From positions 1,736,001 through 1,800,000 of the forward strand of contig NZ_QTJP01000001.1 of assembly GCF_003391115.1 (NCBI RefSeq): a DNA stretch of 64,000 nucleotides, in the 5' to 3' direction. The DNA comes from Sphingomonas crusticola. GTDB lineage: Bacteria > Pseudomonadota > Alphaproteobacteria > Sphingomonadales > Sphingomonadaceae. The notes under the pieces are model-generated. The model searched no databases, had not been told where the DNA came from, and was given only the letters and a program-made list of their open reading frames with translations. The translations under genes were made by a program, and so were the position numbers. This document shows positions 29,312 through 37,718 of the stretch, piece after piece (positions within the stretch are counted from its first letter, which is position 1; each line of letters starts with the position of its first letter).

Positions 29312-29685
29312 ACAAGGAAATCAAAGCGGGGCTGATCTGGGCCGGCACTATCCTCGCTTTGTCGTTCGGCGCCGTCACCGCGCGCAAGCTGGGCTATCTC
29401 GACGGCGACACGGTCACGCGACTGGTCATGTGCATCAATGGGCTGTTGATTGTCTGGTACGGCAACCGGATTCCCAAGACCGTCATCGCTCGCAGCGCCC
29501 ACGCGCGCCAGGCCCAGCGGGTGGCGGCCTGGTCGCAAGTGCTGAGCGGGCTCGTCTATACGGGACTGTTTGTGTTCGCGCCGATCAGGGTCGCGGCGCT
29601 GGGCGGGGCGGGTGCGGTCCTTGCCGGGGTCGCGGTGACCCTCGGCTATTGCGTATCGCGGCGAGCCAAGACGAAGGCTGCTTGA
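29308..29685 (+). CDS. Small membrane protein, partner of the SdpR-type repressor (SdpI-like)
   Basis: A 125-residue protein with about four hydrophobic helices. The middle segment IVWYGNRIPKT followed by RVAAWSQVLSGLVYTGLF recalls the SdpI/YhfL core (GN-xx-PK motif and W-containing helix), but the match is weak. SdpI proteins are immunity and signal-transducing membrane proteins for toxins in Bacillus; in proteobacteria the role is unknown. Its overlap with the repressor gene argues for a functional pair. Confidence 0.6.
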   Translation: MNKEIKAGLIWAGTILALSFGAVTARKLGYLDGDTVTRLVMCINGLLIVWYGNRIPKTVIARSAHARQAQRVAAWSQVLSGLVYTGLFVFAPIRVAALGGAGAVLAGVAVTLGYCVSRRAKTKAA

Positions 29686-29748
29686 TCACGGCCCCAGTCG
29701 GACGGGCTGTCGGCTAGCGATCGGGACCCTCCAGGGTCGCATTTTGCT

Positions 29749-31266
29749 TCATTGCCCGAAGCCAGCTTCCCCTGCTCGTATGACCGCTTCGCGTGCCGCC
29801 GCGAACAGTGCCCCTGCTTTCGCCTCGCATTCCTTCTGCTCGGACACGGGATCGCTGTCGGCGACGATGCCGGCCCCGGCCTGGACGTGCATCACGCCGT
29901 CCTTCACCACCGCCGTGCGCAGCACGATGCAACTGTCCATGCTGCCGTCGGGCGAGAAATAGCCGACGCCGCCGGCATAAGCACCGCGCGTTTCCGGCTC
30001 GAGCTCGGCGATGATCTGGCATGCGCGCACCTTCGGGGCTCCCGAAACCGTACCCGCCGGAAAGCCCGCAAACAGCGCGTCGAGCGCATCCTTATCCGAG
30101 GCGAGCTTGCCGACCACGTTCGAGACGATGTGCATGACGTGGCTATATTTCTCGACCGTGTAGCTGTCGGTGACCGCGACCGTGCCGCGCTCCGCGACCC
30201 GCCCGACATCGTTGCGGCCAAGATCGAGCAGCATCAGATGCTCGGCACGCTCCTTGGGATCGGCCAGCAGGGCGTCGCGATTGGCAGTGTCCTCCGCGGC
30301 GGTGGCGCCGCGCGGGCGGGTCCCGGCGATCGGGCGGATCGTGACCTCGCCGTCGCGCACCCGCACGAGGATTTCGGGCGAGGAGCCGGTCAGGGCGAAG
30401 CCTGGCAAGTCGAGATGGTAGAGGAAGGGTGAAGGATTGATCCGCCGGAGCGCGCGATAGAGATCGAACGGCGGCAGCGGGAACGGCGTGGTGAAGCGCT
30501 GGGCGAGCACCACCTGAAAAATGTCGCCGGCGGCAATATAGTCCTTCGCGGCCGCCACCATCTCGCCATAGCGCCCCGGTGCCAGCTGCGGCGTGGCCGC
30601 CGGCAACGCAAGCGCGCCTGGATCACGGCGCTCCACAGGCACCGCGCCGGCGAGTTTAGCGGCGGCAGCCTCGATCCGCTCCAGCGCACGGTCCATCGCG
30701 AGCTGGGGCTGCGCCGTGCCCGGCCACACCGGCGCCACCAGGAAGAGGGCATCGGCCAGCCGGTCGAACACCAATATGAGGGTCGGCCGCACGAACAGCA
30801 TGTCGGGCAAGGCGAGCGGGTTGGGGGCGGGGCGCGGCAATGCTTCGACAAGCCCGACCGTCTCATAAGCGAAATAGCCGACCAGGCAGGCCAGCGCCGG
30901 AGGCAGGCCATCCGGCACCTCCGCGCGGCATTCGGCGACGAGCGCGCGCAACGCTTCGAGCGGACCGCCGCGGACAGCCGAAAAGGTTTCGCGATCGAGC
31001 AGCCAATTGCGGTTGATCTCCGCCGCCTTGCCATTGGCGTGGAAGACGAGATCGGGCGCGAGACCGAGCAGGCTATAGCGACCACGCGTCGCCCCATCCT
31101 CAACCGATTCCAGCAGGAAATCCCCCCGCCCCGGCTCGATCAGCTTGAGCGCCGCCGCGACCGGCGTTTCGGTATCCGCGAGCTGGCGCCGCCACACGAG
31201 CGCGGGCCGGCCCGCGGCGAGGCTGGCGGCAGCGCCGGCATCATGCTCCGCGCCGGCACCGTCCAT
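29749..31266 (-). CDS. trpE: Anthranilate synthase component I
   Basis: TrpE makes anthranilate from chorismate using ammonia from TrpG. 505 residues. The N-terminal region carries the tryptophan-feedback LLES element (DFLLESVEDG). The chorismate-binding C-terminal half has SPFLYHLDLP, GSSPEILVR, IRPIAGTRPRG, EHLMLLDLGRNDVGR and GTVSGAPKVRA. Its ATG overlaps the ppiD stop by one base. No leader peptide or attenuator is seen; it is probably driven from the ppiD promoter. Confidence 0.97.
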   Translation of the reverse strand: MDGAGAEHDAGAAASLAAGRPALVWRRQLADTETPVAAALKLIEPGRGDFLLESVEDGATRGRYSLLGLAPDLVFHANGKAAEINRNWLLDRETFSAVRGGPLEALRALVAECRAEVPDGLPPALACLVGYFAYETVGLVEALPRPAPNPLALPDMLFVRPTLILVFDRLADALFLVAPVWPGTAQPQLAMDRALERIEAAAAKLAGAVPVERRDPGALALPAATPQLAPGRYGEMVAAAKDYIAAGDIFQVVLAQRFTTPFPLPPFDLYRALRRINPSPFLYHLDLPGFALTGSSPEILVRVRDGEVTIRPIAGTRPRGATAAEDTANRDALLADPKERAEHLMLLDLGRNDVGRVAERGTVAVTDSYTVEKYSHVMHIVSNVVGKLASDKDALDALFAGFPAGTVSGAPKVRACQIIAELEPETRGAYAGGVGYFSPDGSMDSCIVLRTAVVKDGVMHVQAGAGIVADSDPVSEQKECEAKAGALFAAAREAVIRAGEAGFGQ

Positions 31267-33194
31267 TATTGGGCGTTACCGCCGCCGCGCAGCTCCTGCT
31301 CCAGCTTGGCAAGCGCCGCAGGATTGCGTTTCACGGTCACTTCGTCGCGCGCCGCATTGGCGAATTGCTGGGCATATTCATCGCCGAGGCTGCGCTGCAG
31401 CTCGCCACGGGTCGCACCGATCACCATCGGCAGGATCTTAGGGTCGCCAGGGGTGATCCGCTCGAGCTTGACGACGAACCAGCTGCCATTGGGCCCTTGC
31501 ACCACATCGCTCTTGCCGGGCGCGAGCCGGAACAGGACGCGGATCGGCGCCGGCACGTCGGCACCCGCGCGTGACAGGTCGATCTGCGTCAGCCCAAAGG
31601 GTTGCGGCGCCGGGAGCCCGGCGGCAGCAAATGCGGCTGCGAGCGGCCCGCCTCCATTGGCCTTGGCAAGCAAGGCCCGCGCTTGATCGCGCGCGCGCAG
31701 GGCCGCACGCTCGAACAGCATCTCCTGCGCAACGCGCGGCTTGACCTGCGCGAGCGGCACCGGCGCCGCGGGAATCACATTGGCAACGCCCAATAGCGCG
31801 AAGTGGCCGTTCGGATCGATCGTCTCCACCGTCGGCGCGTCGTCCGCGGTCGCGTCGGCGACGGCCTTCAGCAGCGGCGGCAATACTGGATCGGGCTTGT
31901 AAGCCGGATTGTCCGGCGCGGTGCCGTTCGGCAAAAGCGGCGGCGTGGTGACCACCTGCAGCTTATATTTCGCTGCCACTTCGTTGAAATTGGCGCCATC
32001 GCCGACGGCATCCTCGACCTGCTGGACCAGCAGATTGAGCGCATCGTCGGCCTTCTTCTTGGCGAGCGCCGCACCGATTTCGGCACGAGCCTGATCGAGC
32101 GAGCGCGCCGGCAGCCGCTGGATCGCGTCGACGTGCGCGATCGTCCAGCCCAGCGCGGTCTTGACCGGCGCAGTGGTTCCGGCCGCCGGCACAGCAAATG
32201 CCGCCGCCGCGATCGCCGCACCATCGCTGCCAGCGAAGGCCTCCCTGGCAACCGGGCCGACGGTGATATCGGCCGCGGCAAGCCCCTGTTCGGAGGCTGC
32301 CTGCGCGAAGCTGGTACCACGCGCCAGTTTCGCCGCGAATGCCCGGGCGGCGGCCTCGTTGGGAAGCACGACGCGCTGGATCGTGCGCGTCTCGCGCGCG
32401 GCATATTTCGCCGCATCCGTCTTATATTGTGCCGCGATTTCGGCCTCGGTCGGGGCTGGCGGGGTAACGCTCTCCGGCCCGATCAGCGCGTAGCGCAGCG
32501 CGCGCCGCTCGGGCAGCGAGTAACGCGCGATATGGCTTCTGTAATAGTCGCCAATCTCGCGGTCGCTCGGCGCCGCCAATCCTTGCGGATCGGCCTTTAC
32601 GATACCGACAGCACCTTCACGCTTATCGATCAGACTCTGGGCGTAGGCGCGCAACACGCCTTCGGGTGCCCGCGCGCCAACCATGATCGGGCCCAACAAC
32701 TGGCGGCGGATAAGGTCGTCGCGAATATCATCGTGGAAGGTGGTGAAGTTCATCCGCCGCTGGCTGAGCAGATTGTTCATCACATTCTCGTCGAACCGGC
32801 CGGTTGGCCCGCGAAACGCCGGGAAGGAGGCGATTTCGCCCCCGATCAGCTTCTCGCTCGCAGCCAGGCCGTGGCGATCGGCCCAGACCGACAGGACGGT
32901 CGCACCGATATATTGCTCGACGATCGGGTTGAGCCCGCCGATCGAGCCGAGAAATTGTGCCATCGTCATCGTCGGCTGCTGCTCGCGCGCCTGCCGCAAG
33001 GCGGTCTGCGTCCGCTCCGAAATCGCGGTAACCGGGATCGGCCTGCCGCCGACCGTCGCTACCGCGTCCGCACTCGGCCCGCCGGTGAGGCCGCCAGGCG
33101 TGCCGACACCCGTGACGACGAAGGCCAGCATGATCAGGGCAAGCAGGCCGACCGCCAGCCAGGAGGAGAGCGCACGACGGAAGAAGGCGAGCAT
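31266..33194 (-). CDS. ppiD: Membrane-anchored periplasmic peptidyl-prolyl isomerase, PpiD type
   Basis: A 642-residue protein with one N-terminal transmembrane helix (WLAVGLLALIMLAFVVTGV). A SurA_N-like chaperone domain and a parvulin-like isomerase domain in mid-protein follow, then a long C-terminal chaperone region. It would assist folding of outer-membrane and periplasmic proteins at the SecYEG exit. The start at ATG 33194 (MLAFFRRALSSW) is chosen over one 60 nt upstream since it gives the normal short cytoplasmic tail. ppiD-trpE linkage is usual in sphingomonads. Confidence 0.9.
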   Translation of the reverse strand: MLAFFRRALSSWLAVGLLALIMLAFVVTGVGTPGGLTGGPSADAVATVGGRPIPVTAISERTQTALRQAREQQPTMTMAQFLGSIGGLNPIVEQYIGATVLSVWADRHGLAASEKLIGGEIASFPAFRGPTGRFDENVMNNLLSQRRMNFTTFHDDIRDDLIRRQLLGPIMVGARAPEGVLRAYAQSLIDKREGAVGIVKADPQGLAAPSDREIGDYYRSHIARYSLPERRALRYALIGPESVTPPAPTEAEIAAQYKTDAAKYAARETRTIQRVVLPNEAAARAFAAKLARGTSFAQAASEQGLAAADITVGPVAREAFAGSDGAAIAAAAFAVPAAGTTAPVKTALGWTIAHVDAIQRLPARSLDQARAEIGAALAKKKADDALNLLVQQVEDAVGDGANFNEVAAKYKLQVVTTPPLLPNGTAPDNPAYKPDPVLPPLLKAVADATADDAPTVETIDPNGHFALLGVANVIPAAPVPLAQVKPRVAQEMLFERAALRARDQARALLAKANGGGPLAAAFAAAGLPAPQPFGLTQIDLSRAGADVPAPIRVLFRLAPGKSDVVQGPNGSWFVVKLERITPGDPKILPMVIGATRGELQRSLGDEYAQQFANAARDEVTVKRNPAALAKLEQELRGGGNAQ

Positions 33195-33361
33195 GGAGGT
33201 TCCGGGGCCGTGGAGGAAGGCGAACCCAATAGAGGTGCGCGGACCCGGCTTCAAGCGCCGCGCATCCGACCCGCCCGGATCGGTACGATAGCGCTACCGT
33301 CATATGGCTAGGCGGTCGGTGCGACACTTGCTAACCGCCGGGCACGATTGGGAGAAACCGC

Positions 33362-34108
33362 TTGCGCACGTTGATTGCCGGCAATTGGAAAATGAACGGC
33401 GGCCGAGCGATCCTGGCGGAGCTTGATCGGATCGCGGCAGCCGCCGCCGCCGCGCCTGCGGTCGACGTCGCAATTGCTCCGCCGTTCACGCTATTGGCCG
33501 AAGCCGCGGCGCGTGCCGGCGGCGTCGTCATCGGCGGGCAGGATTGCCATTCCGCTCCGAAGGGGGCGCATACCGGCTGCATTTCGGCAGGCATGCTGGT
33601 CGAGATGGGCGCACGCTTCGTCATCTGCGGCCATAGCGAGCGCCGCGCCGAGTTCGGCGAGAGCGACGCACTGGTCCGATCCAAGGCGCACGCTGCCCTG
33701 GGAGCGGGCCTTACCGCGATCGTCTGCATCGGCGAGGATGAAGCCGAACGCGACGAGGGCCGCGCGTTGATGGTGGTCGCAGCCGAGCTCGAAGGATCGG
33801 TGCCGCCGAACGCGAATGCCGCCAATCTTGTCATCTCTTACGAGCCCGCCTGGGCGATCGGGACCGGTCGAACGCCCACCCTGGCGGAGATCGGCGAAAT
33901 GCATCTCATCATCCGCGCCAAGCTGCTGCAGCTGATCGGCGAGGAAGGGGCCCGCGTGCGGATCCTCTATGGCGGCTCTGTCAACGGCACCAACATCGCC
34001 GCGATTCTCACCTGCCCCGAGGTCAACGGTGCCTTGATTGGCGGCGCCAGCCTCACTGCCGACCAGTTCCTTCCGATTGTCCAAGCTGCCGCGAACGTCT
34101 CGCAATAG
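33362..34108 (+). CDS. tpiA: Triose-phosphate isomerase
   Basis: TpiA interconverts dihydroxyacetone phosphate and glyceraldehyde-3-phosphate. 248 residues, standard for the barrel. Visible are the substrate-binding Lys in AGNWKMNGG, the electrophile His in CGHSERR, the catalytic Glu in SYEPAWAIGTG and the phosphate loop YGGSVNG. The start codon is TTG at 33362, with GGGAGAAA upstream. Divergent from ppiD over 167 nt. Confidence 0.97.
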   Translation: MRTLIAGNWKMNGGRAILAELDRIAAAAAAAPAVDVAIAPPFTLLAEAAARAGGVVIGGQDCHSAPKGAHTGCISAGMLVEMGARFVICGHSERRAEFGESDALVRSKAHAALGAGLTAIVCIGEDEAERDEGRALMVVAAELEGSVPPNANAANLVISYEPAWAIGTGRTPTLAEIGEMHLIIRAKLLQLIGEEGARVRILYGGSVNGTNIAAILTCPEVNGALIGGASLTADQFLPIVQAAANVSQ

Positions 34109-34182
34109 TCGTTTTCGCGTGACCCTGTGCGGCGTCGGGCGTTAGGGGCTCGCGACTCTCTAGCCCGCGCAGGAGCAACCTT

Positions 34183-34803
34183 ATGGCCTTCGAACTTCCC
34201 CCCCTTCCGTTCGACAAGTCGGCGCTGGAGCCGCACATGTCCGCCGAGACGTTCGACTTCCACCACGGCAAACATCACAAGGCCTATGTCGACAAGACGA
34301 ACGGCTGGATCGAAGAGAAGGGCCTTGCCGGCCTCTCGCTTCTCCAGGTCATCGACAAGGCCAAGACGACCGGCGACAAGGGCCTGTTCAACAACAGCGC
34401 GCAGGTGTGGAACCACACCTTCTTCTGGAATTGCCTTGCACCGGCCGGGTCGACCAGCCCGTCGGCCAAGCTTGCCGGCCTGATCGACGGTTTCGGCGGC
34501 CAGGAAGCCCTGCTCAAGAAGCTCGCCGACGAGGCGGTCGCCCACTTCGCGAGCGGCTGGGCATGGCTGGTGCTGGAAGGCGACGCGCTCAAGGTGACGT
34601 CATTCCACGACGCCGACACCCCGGTGGCACATGGCGTGACCCCGCTGTTCACGCTCGATGTGTGGGAGCATGCTTATTATATCGATTATCGTAACGCGCG
34701 GCCCAAGTTCGCCGAGACGATCCTCGCCAACGTGATCAACTGGGACTTCGTCTCGCAGAATCTCGATGGCCAGGGTGCGGCGCGCGCCGACCAGCAGCAG
34801 TAA
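34183..34803 (+). CDS. sodB: Superoxide dismutase, iron type
   Basis: Cytoplasmic Fe-SOD that dismutates superoxide to peroxide and oxygen. 206 residues. The metal ligands lie in FHHGKHHKAY, VWNHTFFWN, and LDVWEHAYY (Asp and His). The AQVWNHTFFW context, with its Gln before the His helix, is the Fe-type pattern. AGGAGC precedes the ATG. It is followed by a palindromic repeat that may end the transcript. Confidence 0.96.
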   Translation: MAFELPPLPFDKSALEPHMSAETFDFHHGKHHKAYVDKTNGWIEEKGLAGLSLLQVIDKAKTTGDKGLFNNSAQVWNHTFFWNCLAPAGSTSPSAKLAGLIDGFGGQEALLKKLADEAVAHFASGWAWLVLEGDALKVTSFHDADTPVAHGVTPLFTLDVWEHAYYIDYRNARPKFAETILANVINWDFVSQNLDGQGAARADQQQ

Positions 34804-34814
34804 GGCACTCTGTT

Positions 34815-34889
34815 GTCATTGCGAGGAGCGTAGCGACGCGGCAATCCAAGTCGACCGGACCTGGTTTGCTTCGCTACGCTCGCAATGAC
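34815..34889. repeat. Palindromic repeat between convergent sodB and yciB, likely terminator
   Basis: GTCATTGCGAGGAGCGTAGC (from 34815) is the inverse of GCTACGCTCGCAATGAC (ending 34889), apart from a two-base insertion. About 35 nt lie between the arms. This 'GTCATTGCGAG' palindrome occurs widely in proteobacterial genomes as an intergenic repeat. Its place between convergent genes fits a two-way terminator. Confidence 0.7.
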
Positions 34890-34906
34890 GAATTTTGGGC
34901 CGGCGC

Positions 34907-35518
34907 TTATTCCTCGGGCGGCAGCACGACCTTGTTATCGTCCGCTGCCAGCCCGTGGCGCATCAGCAAGGGCACGTTGCAGGCGGCGAAGATCACGGTC
35001 GCCGGCATCGAACCCCACAATTTGTAGCCGAGCCACGTCGCGGTCGAGAAGTTGCGCCAGACCAGTTCGTTGGCGATCGCCAACGCCAGGAAGAAGAACG
35101 CCCAGTTGCGCGTCAGCTGCCGCCAGCCTTCCGGCGACAGGCCGGGATAAGCCTGGCCGAGCACCATCTGGAGCGTCGGCCGGCCGGTCGCCATGCCCCA
35201 GAGCAGGATCGACGAGACCGTCACATAATAGATGGTGGGCTTGATCTTGATGATCCAGTCCTTGTGCAGCCAGATGGTCAGGCCGCCGAGCACCAGCACC
35301 ATGACCGCCGAAAAGATCTGGATGGGCGAGACCTTGCCGAAGCGCACCAGCGATACCAGCATCGCCACCGCCGTCACCGCCATGAACAGCCCGGTCGCGA
35401 CGTAGATATTCTGGTGGGTCAGCGCGAAAGCCGCGAAATAGACCACGATCGGCCCGAGATCGAGCGCGAGGCGCATGCCCATGCCCGGATCGGCGCGCTG
35501 GGCGGAGGCGTTACTCAT
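34907..35518 (-). CDS. Inner membrane-spanning protein YciB (septation protein A family)
   Basis: A 203-residue polytopic membrane protein of the YciB/IspZ family. There are five or six hydrophobic segments, with LALDLGPIVVYFAAF at the start and LTRNWAFFFLALAIANELVWR in consecutive segments near the middle, both family signatures. Relatives affect cell-envelope synthesis and division. It starts within the last bases of ftsY (4-nt overlap). Confidence 0.88.
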   Translation of the reverse strand: MSNASAQRADPGMGMRLALDLGPIVVYFAAFALTHQNIYVATGLFMAVTAVAMLVSLVRFGKVSPIQIFSAVMVLVLGGLTIWLHKDWIIKIKPTIYYVTVSSILLWGMATGRPTLQMVLGQAYPGLSPEGWRQLTRNWAFFFLALAIANELVWRNFSTATWLGYKLWGSMPATVIFAACNVPLLMRHGLAADDNKVVLPPEE

Positions 35519-36459
35519 CGTGATTTCTCCGGGGCGAGGCGTTCGATCCCGGCAATCGCTCGGGCAACTTCACGGGGGTCGAACGGGCGCAGGTCATCAA
35601 TGGTTTCGCCCACGCCGATCGCGTGGATCGGCAAAGCGTATTTCTCGGCCGCCGCGACCAGCACGCCGCCCCGTGCGGTGCCGTCAAGCTTGGTCATGAC
35701 CAGGCCGGTGACACCCGCCTCCTTCTGGAACACCTCGATCTGATTGAGCCCGTTCTGGCCGGTGGTGGCATCGAGCACGAGCACGACGTCATGCGGTGCG
35801 GCCGGATTGAGGCGGCCGAGCACGCGGCGGATCTTGGACAATTCGTCCATCAGCCCCGCCTTGTTCTGCAGCCGCCCGGCGGTGTCGACGATCAGCACGT
35901 CGATCCCTTCGGCGGTACCGCGCTTGACCCCTTCATAGACCAGGCCCGCGGCGTCCCCGCCTTCGTTGCCGGAGATGATCGGCACACCGATCCGCTCGGC
36001 CCATATCTTGAGCTGGCCGATCGCGGCGGCGCGGAACGTGTCGCCCGCGACCAGCATCACCGAATAATCCTGCTCGGTCAGGAGATGGGCGAGCTTGGCG
36101 ATCGTCGTGGTCTTGCCCGATCCGTTGACACCGATCACGAGGATCACCTGCGGGCGCGGAAACGCCTCGATCTCCAACGGCTTGGCGACCGGCTCGAGAA
36201 TTGCGGCGACTTCCTCGGCGACGATTTCGCGCAGCCGCGCCTCCGTCAGCCCGAGCGCGAAGCGCTCGCCGGTCAGCCGCGCCCGCACCCGAGCTGCCGT
36301 GGCGGGGCCGAGGTCGGAAGCGATCAATGCTTCCTCGATCTGATCGAGCGTGTCCTCGTCGAGCGCCGCCTTGCCGAACAGGCCCGACAGGTTCTCGCCA
36401 AGCTTGTCGGACGTGCGGCGGAACCCGCCGAGCAGCCGCTCGTGCCAGGGGGTGCTCAT
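35515..36459 (-). CDS. ftsY: Signal recognition particle receptor FtsY
   Basis: FtsY is the SRP receptor GTPase that docks ribosome-SRP complexes at the membrane. 314 residues from ATG 36459 (MSTPWHERLLGGF). It has the N four-helix bundle, then the G domain with GVNGSGKTTTIAKLA, the DTAGR switch and TKLDGTARGG. The acidic A domain of enterobacterial FtsY is absent, as is normal in alphaproteobacteria; the short amphipathic N-terminus should give membrane contact. ATG overlaps the mtaB stop. Confidence 0.96.
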   Translation of the reverse strand: MSTPWHERLLGGFRRTSDKLGENLSGLFGKAALDEDTLDQIEEALIASDLGPATAARVRARLTGERFALGLTEARLREIVAEEVAAILEPVAKPLEIEAFPRPQVILVIGVNGSGKTTTIAKLAHLLTEQDYSVMLVAGDTFRAAAIGQLKIWAERIGVPIISGNEGGDAAGLVYEGVKRGTAEGIDVLIVDTAGRLQNKAGLMDELSKIRRVLGRLNPAAPHDVVLVLDATTGQNGLNQIEVFQKEAGVTGLVMTKLDGTARGGVLVAAAEKYALPIHAIGVGETIDDLRPFDPREVARAIAGIERLAPEKSR

Positions 36460-37718
36460 GCCGCGATACCCGTCAGCATGTCCCCGTCGGTGTCGACCAT
36501 GCGGATTGCGACAATGCTGTTTGGCCGCGCCGGCGGAAACTTCACGCGCGCGAAATTGTCCGCATGGCCACTCACGCCATCCAATTCGACCAAGACCTGC
36601 CTCACCGTTCCAACCTGCTCCTTGAGCCATGCGGCCTTGCGCCGCGCTCCCGCCGCGCGCAGCTGCGCGGCACGTTCCTTGATCAACGACCGGGCGACCT
36701 GCGGCATCCGCGCGGCAGGCGTTCCTGCGCGGGGCGAATAGGGAAAGATGTGCGCAAACGCGATGGCGCAATCGTCGATCAGGGCGAGCGTCTCGCCGAA
36801 CATCGCCGCATCCTCCGTCGGGAAGCCTGCAATCAGATCGGCCCCGATGACGATATCCGGGCGAACCTCCTTCAGCCGCGCAACCAGCGCCACCGCCTGC
36901 GCCCGGCTGTGCCGGCGCTTCATTCGCTTGAGGATCAGGTCATGGCCCGCCTGCAGCGAAAGATGGACGTGCGGCATGAGCCGCGGCTCATGCGCGATAA
37001 GCTCGAGCAAAGCTGCGTCCACCTCGCACGGATCGAGCGAGGACAGCCGCAGGCGCGGCAGATCGGGCACGTGGCGCAGGATGCGCGCGACCAGGCTGCC
37101 CAACGAAGGCTGGCCGGGCAGATCGGCGCCGTAAGCGGTAAGGTCGACGCCGGTTAATACGATCTCCCGGGCGCCCTGGCCGACGGCACGGTGCGCCTCC
37201 TCGATCACGCCGCCGGCGGGCAGCGACCGGCTCGGGCCACGCCCGAACGGGATGATGCAGAAGGTGCAGCGATGATCGCAACCGTTCTGCACCGGAAGGA
37301 AGGTGCGGGCATGGCCCCCTCCCTGTCGCCCCAGCGCAGGCTGGGGCCCAAGGTCATTGCCCCGCATAGCGCCGCCTTCGGCCACGCCAGACATGGATCC
37401 CAGCCTCCGCTGGGATGACGGGAAATAACGGGATGGCTCGAACTTTGCCGTGTTCGGCACGACCCCCGACACTTCCGCCATCGCGGTGAACGTCTCCGGT
37501 TCGATCTCGGCCGCGCATCCCGTCACCAGGATGCGCGCGTCGGGGCGCTCCCGCTTGGCGCGGCGGATCGCCTGGCGCGCGGTCTTCACCGCCTCGGCCG
37601 TTACCGCGCAGCTGTTGACCACCACCAGGTCGCTTTCGCCAGCGAGCATCGCCGCGATCTTCTCGCTTTCGGCGATGTTGAGCCGGCAGCCGTGGCTGAT
37701 CAGCGTCGGCCCGCTCAC
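36456..37718 (-). CDS. mtaB: tRNA (t6A37) 2-methylthiotransferase
   Basis: MtaB is a radical-SAM enzyme that adds a methylthio group to t6A37 of tRNAs reading ANN codons. 420 residues from GTG 37718, which overlaps the dapF stop (GTGA). The N-terminal methylthiotransferase domain has Cys11, Cys37 and Cys68 (ISHGCRLN, NSCAVT, VTGCAAE) for one cluster. The radical-SAM motif is CDHRCTFC (147, 151, 154), and a TRAM-like tail ends the protein. Between these two regions, at about residues 98-135, lies a non-conserved stretch encoded by an inserted palindromic repeat. The frame stays open through it, so the enzyme is probably functional. Confidence 0.93.
   Translation of the reverse strand: MSGPTLISHGCRLNIAESEKIAAMLAGESDLVVVNSCAVTAEAVKTARQAIRRAKRERPDARILVTGCAAEIEPETFTAMAEVSGVVPNTAKFEPSRYFPSSQRRLGSMSGVAEGGAMRGNDLGPQPALGRQGGGHARTFLPVQNGCDHRCTFCIIPFGRGPSRSLPAGGVIEEAHRAVGQGAREIVLTGVDLTAYGADLPGQPSLGSLVARILRHVPDLPRLRLSSLDPCEVDAALLELIAHEPRLMPHVHLSLQAGHDLILKRMKRRHSRAQAVALVARLKEVRPDIVIGADLIAGFPTEDAAMFGETLALIDDCAIAFAHIFPYSPRAGTPAARMPQVARSLIKERAAQLRAAGARRKAAWLKEQVGTVRQVLVELDGVSGHADNFARVKFPPARPNSIVAIRMVDTDGDMLTGIAA
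37316..37430. repeat. Palindromic repeat inserted in frame within mtaB
   Basis: Two hairpins face each other: CCCCAG/CTGGGG (37329-37334 and 37341-37346) and TCCCAG/CTGGGA (37398-37403 and 37410-37415). The flanks GATGACGGGAA and GGCCCAAGGTCATTG are words of the common sphingomonad intergenic repeat. It supplies roughly 38 codons of mtaB without a stop or frameshift. Confidence 0.8.

Noticed and set aside
29721..29745. Intrinsic terminator between the small membrane protein gene and trpE
   Set aside because: GACCCT-CC-AGGGTC followed by ATTTTG looks suggestive, but a two-base loop is too tight and the remaining stem is short, so it is not listed as a feature.
31803..33311. 502-codon plus-strand frame over ppiD
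   Set aside because: Arg-rich low-complexity translation with no domain; ppiD has a normal membrane anchor and isomerase region.
37316..37430. mtaB as a pseudogene because of the repeat insertion
   Set aside because: The frame is continuous, all six cluster cysteines are present and the C-terminal domain is complete.
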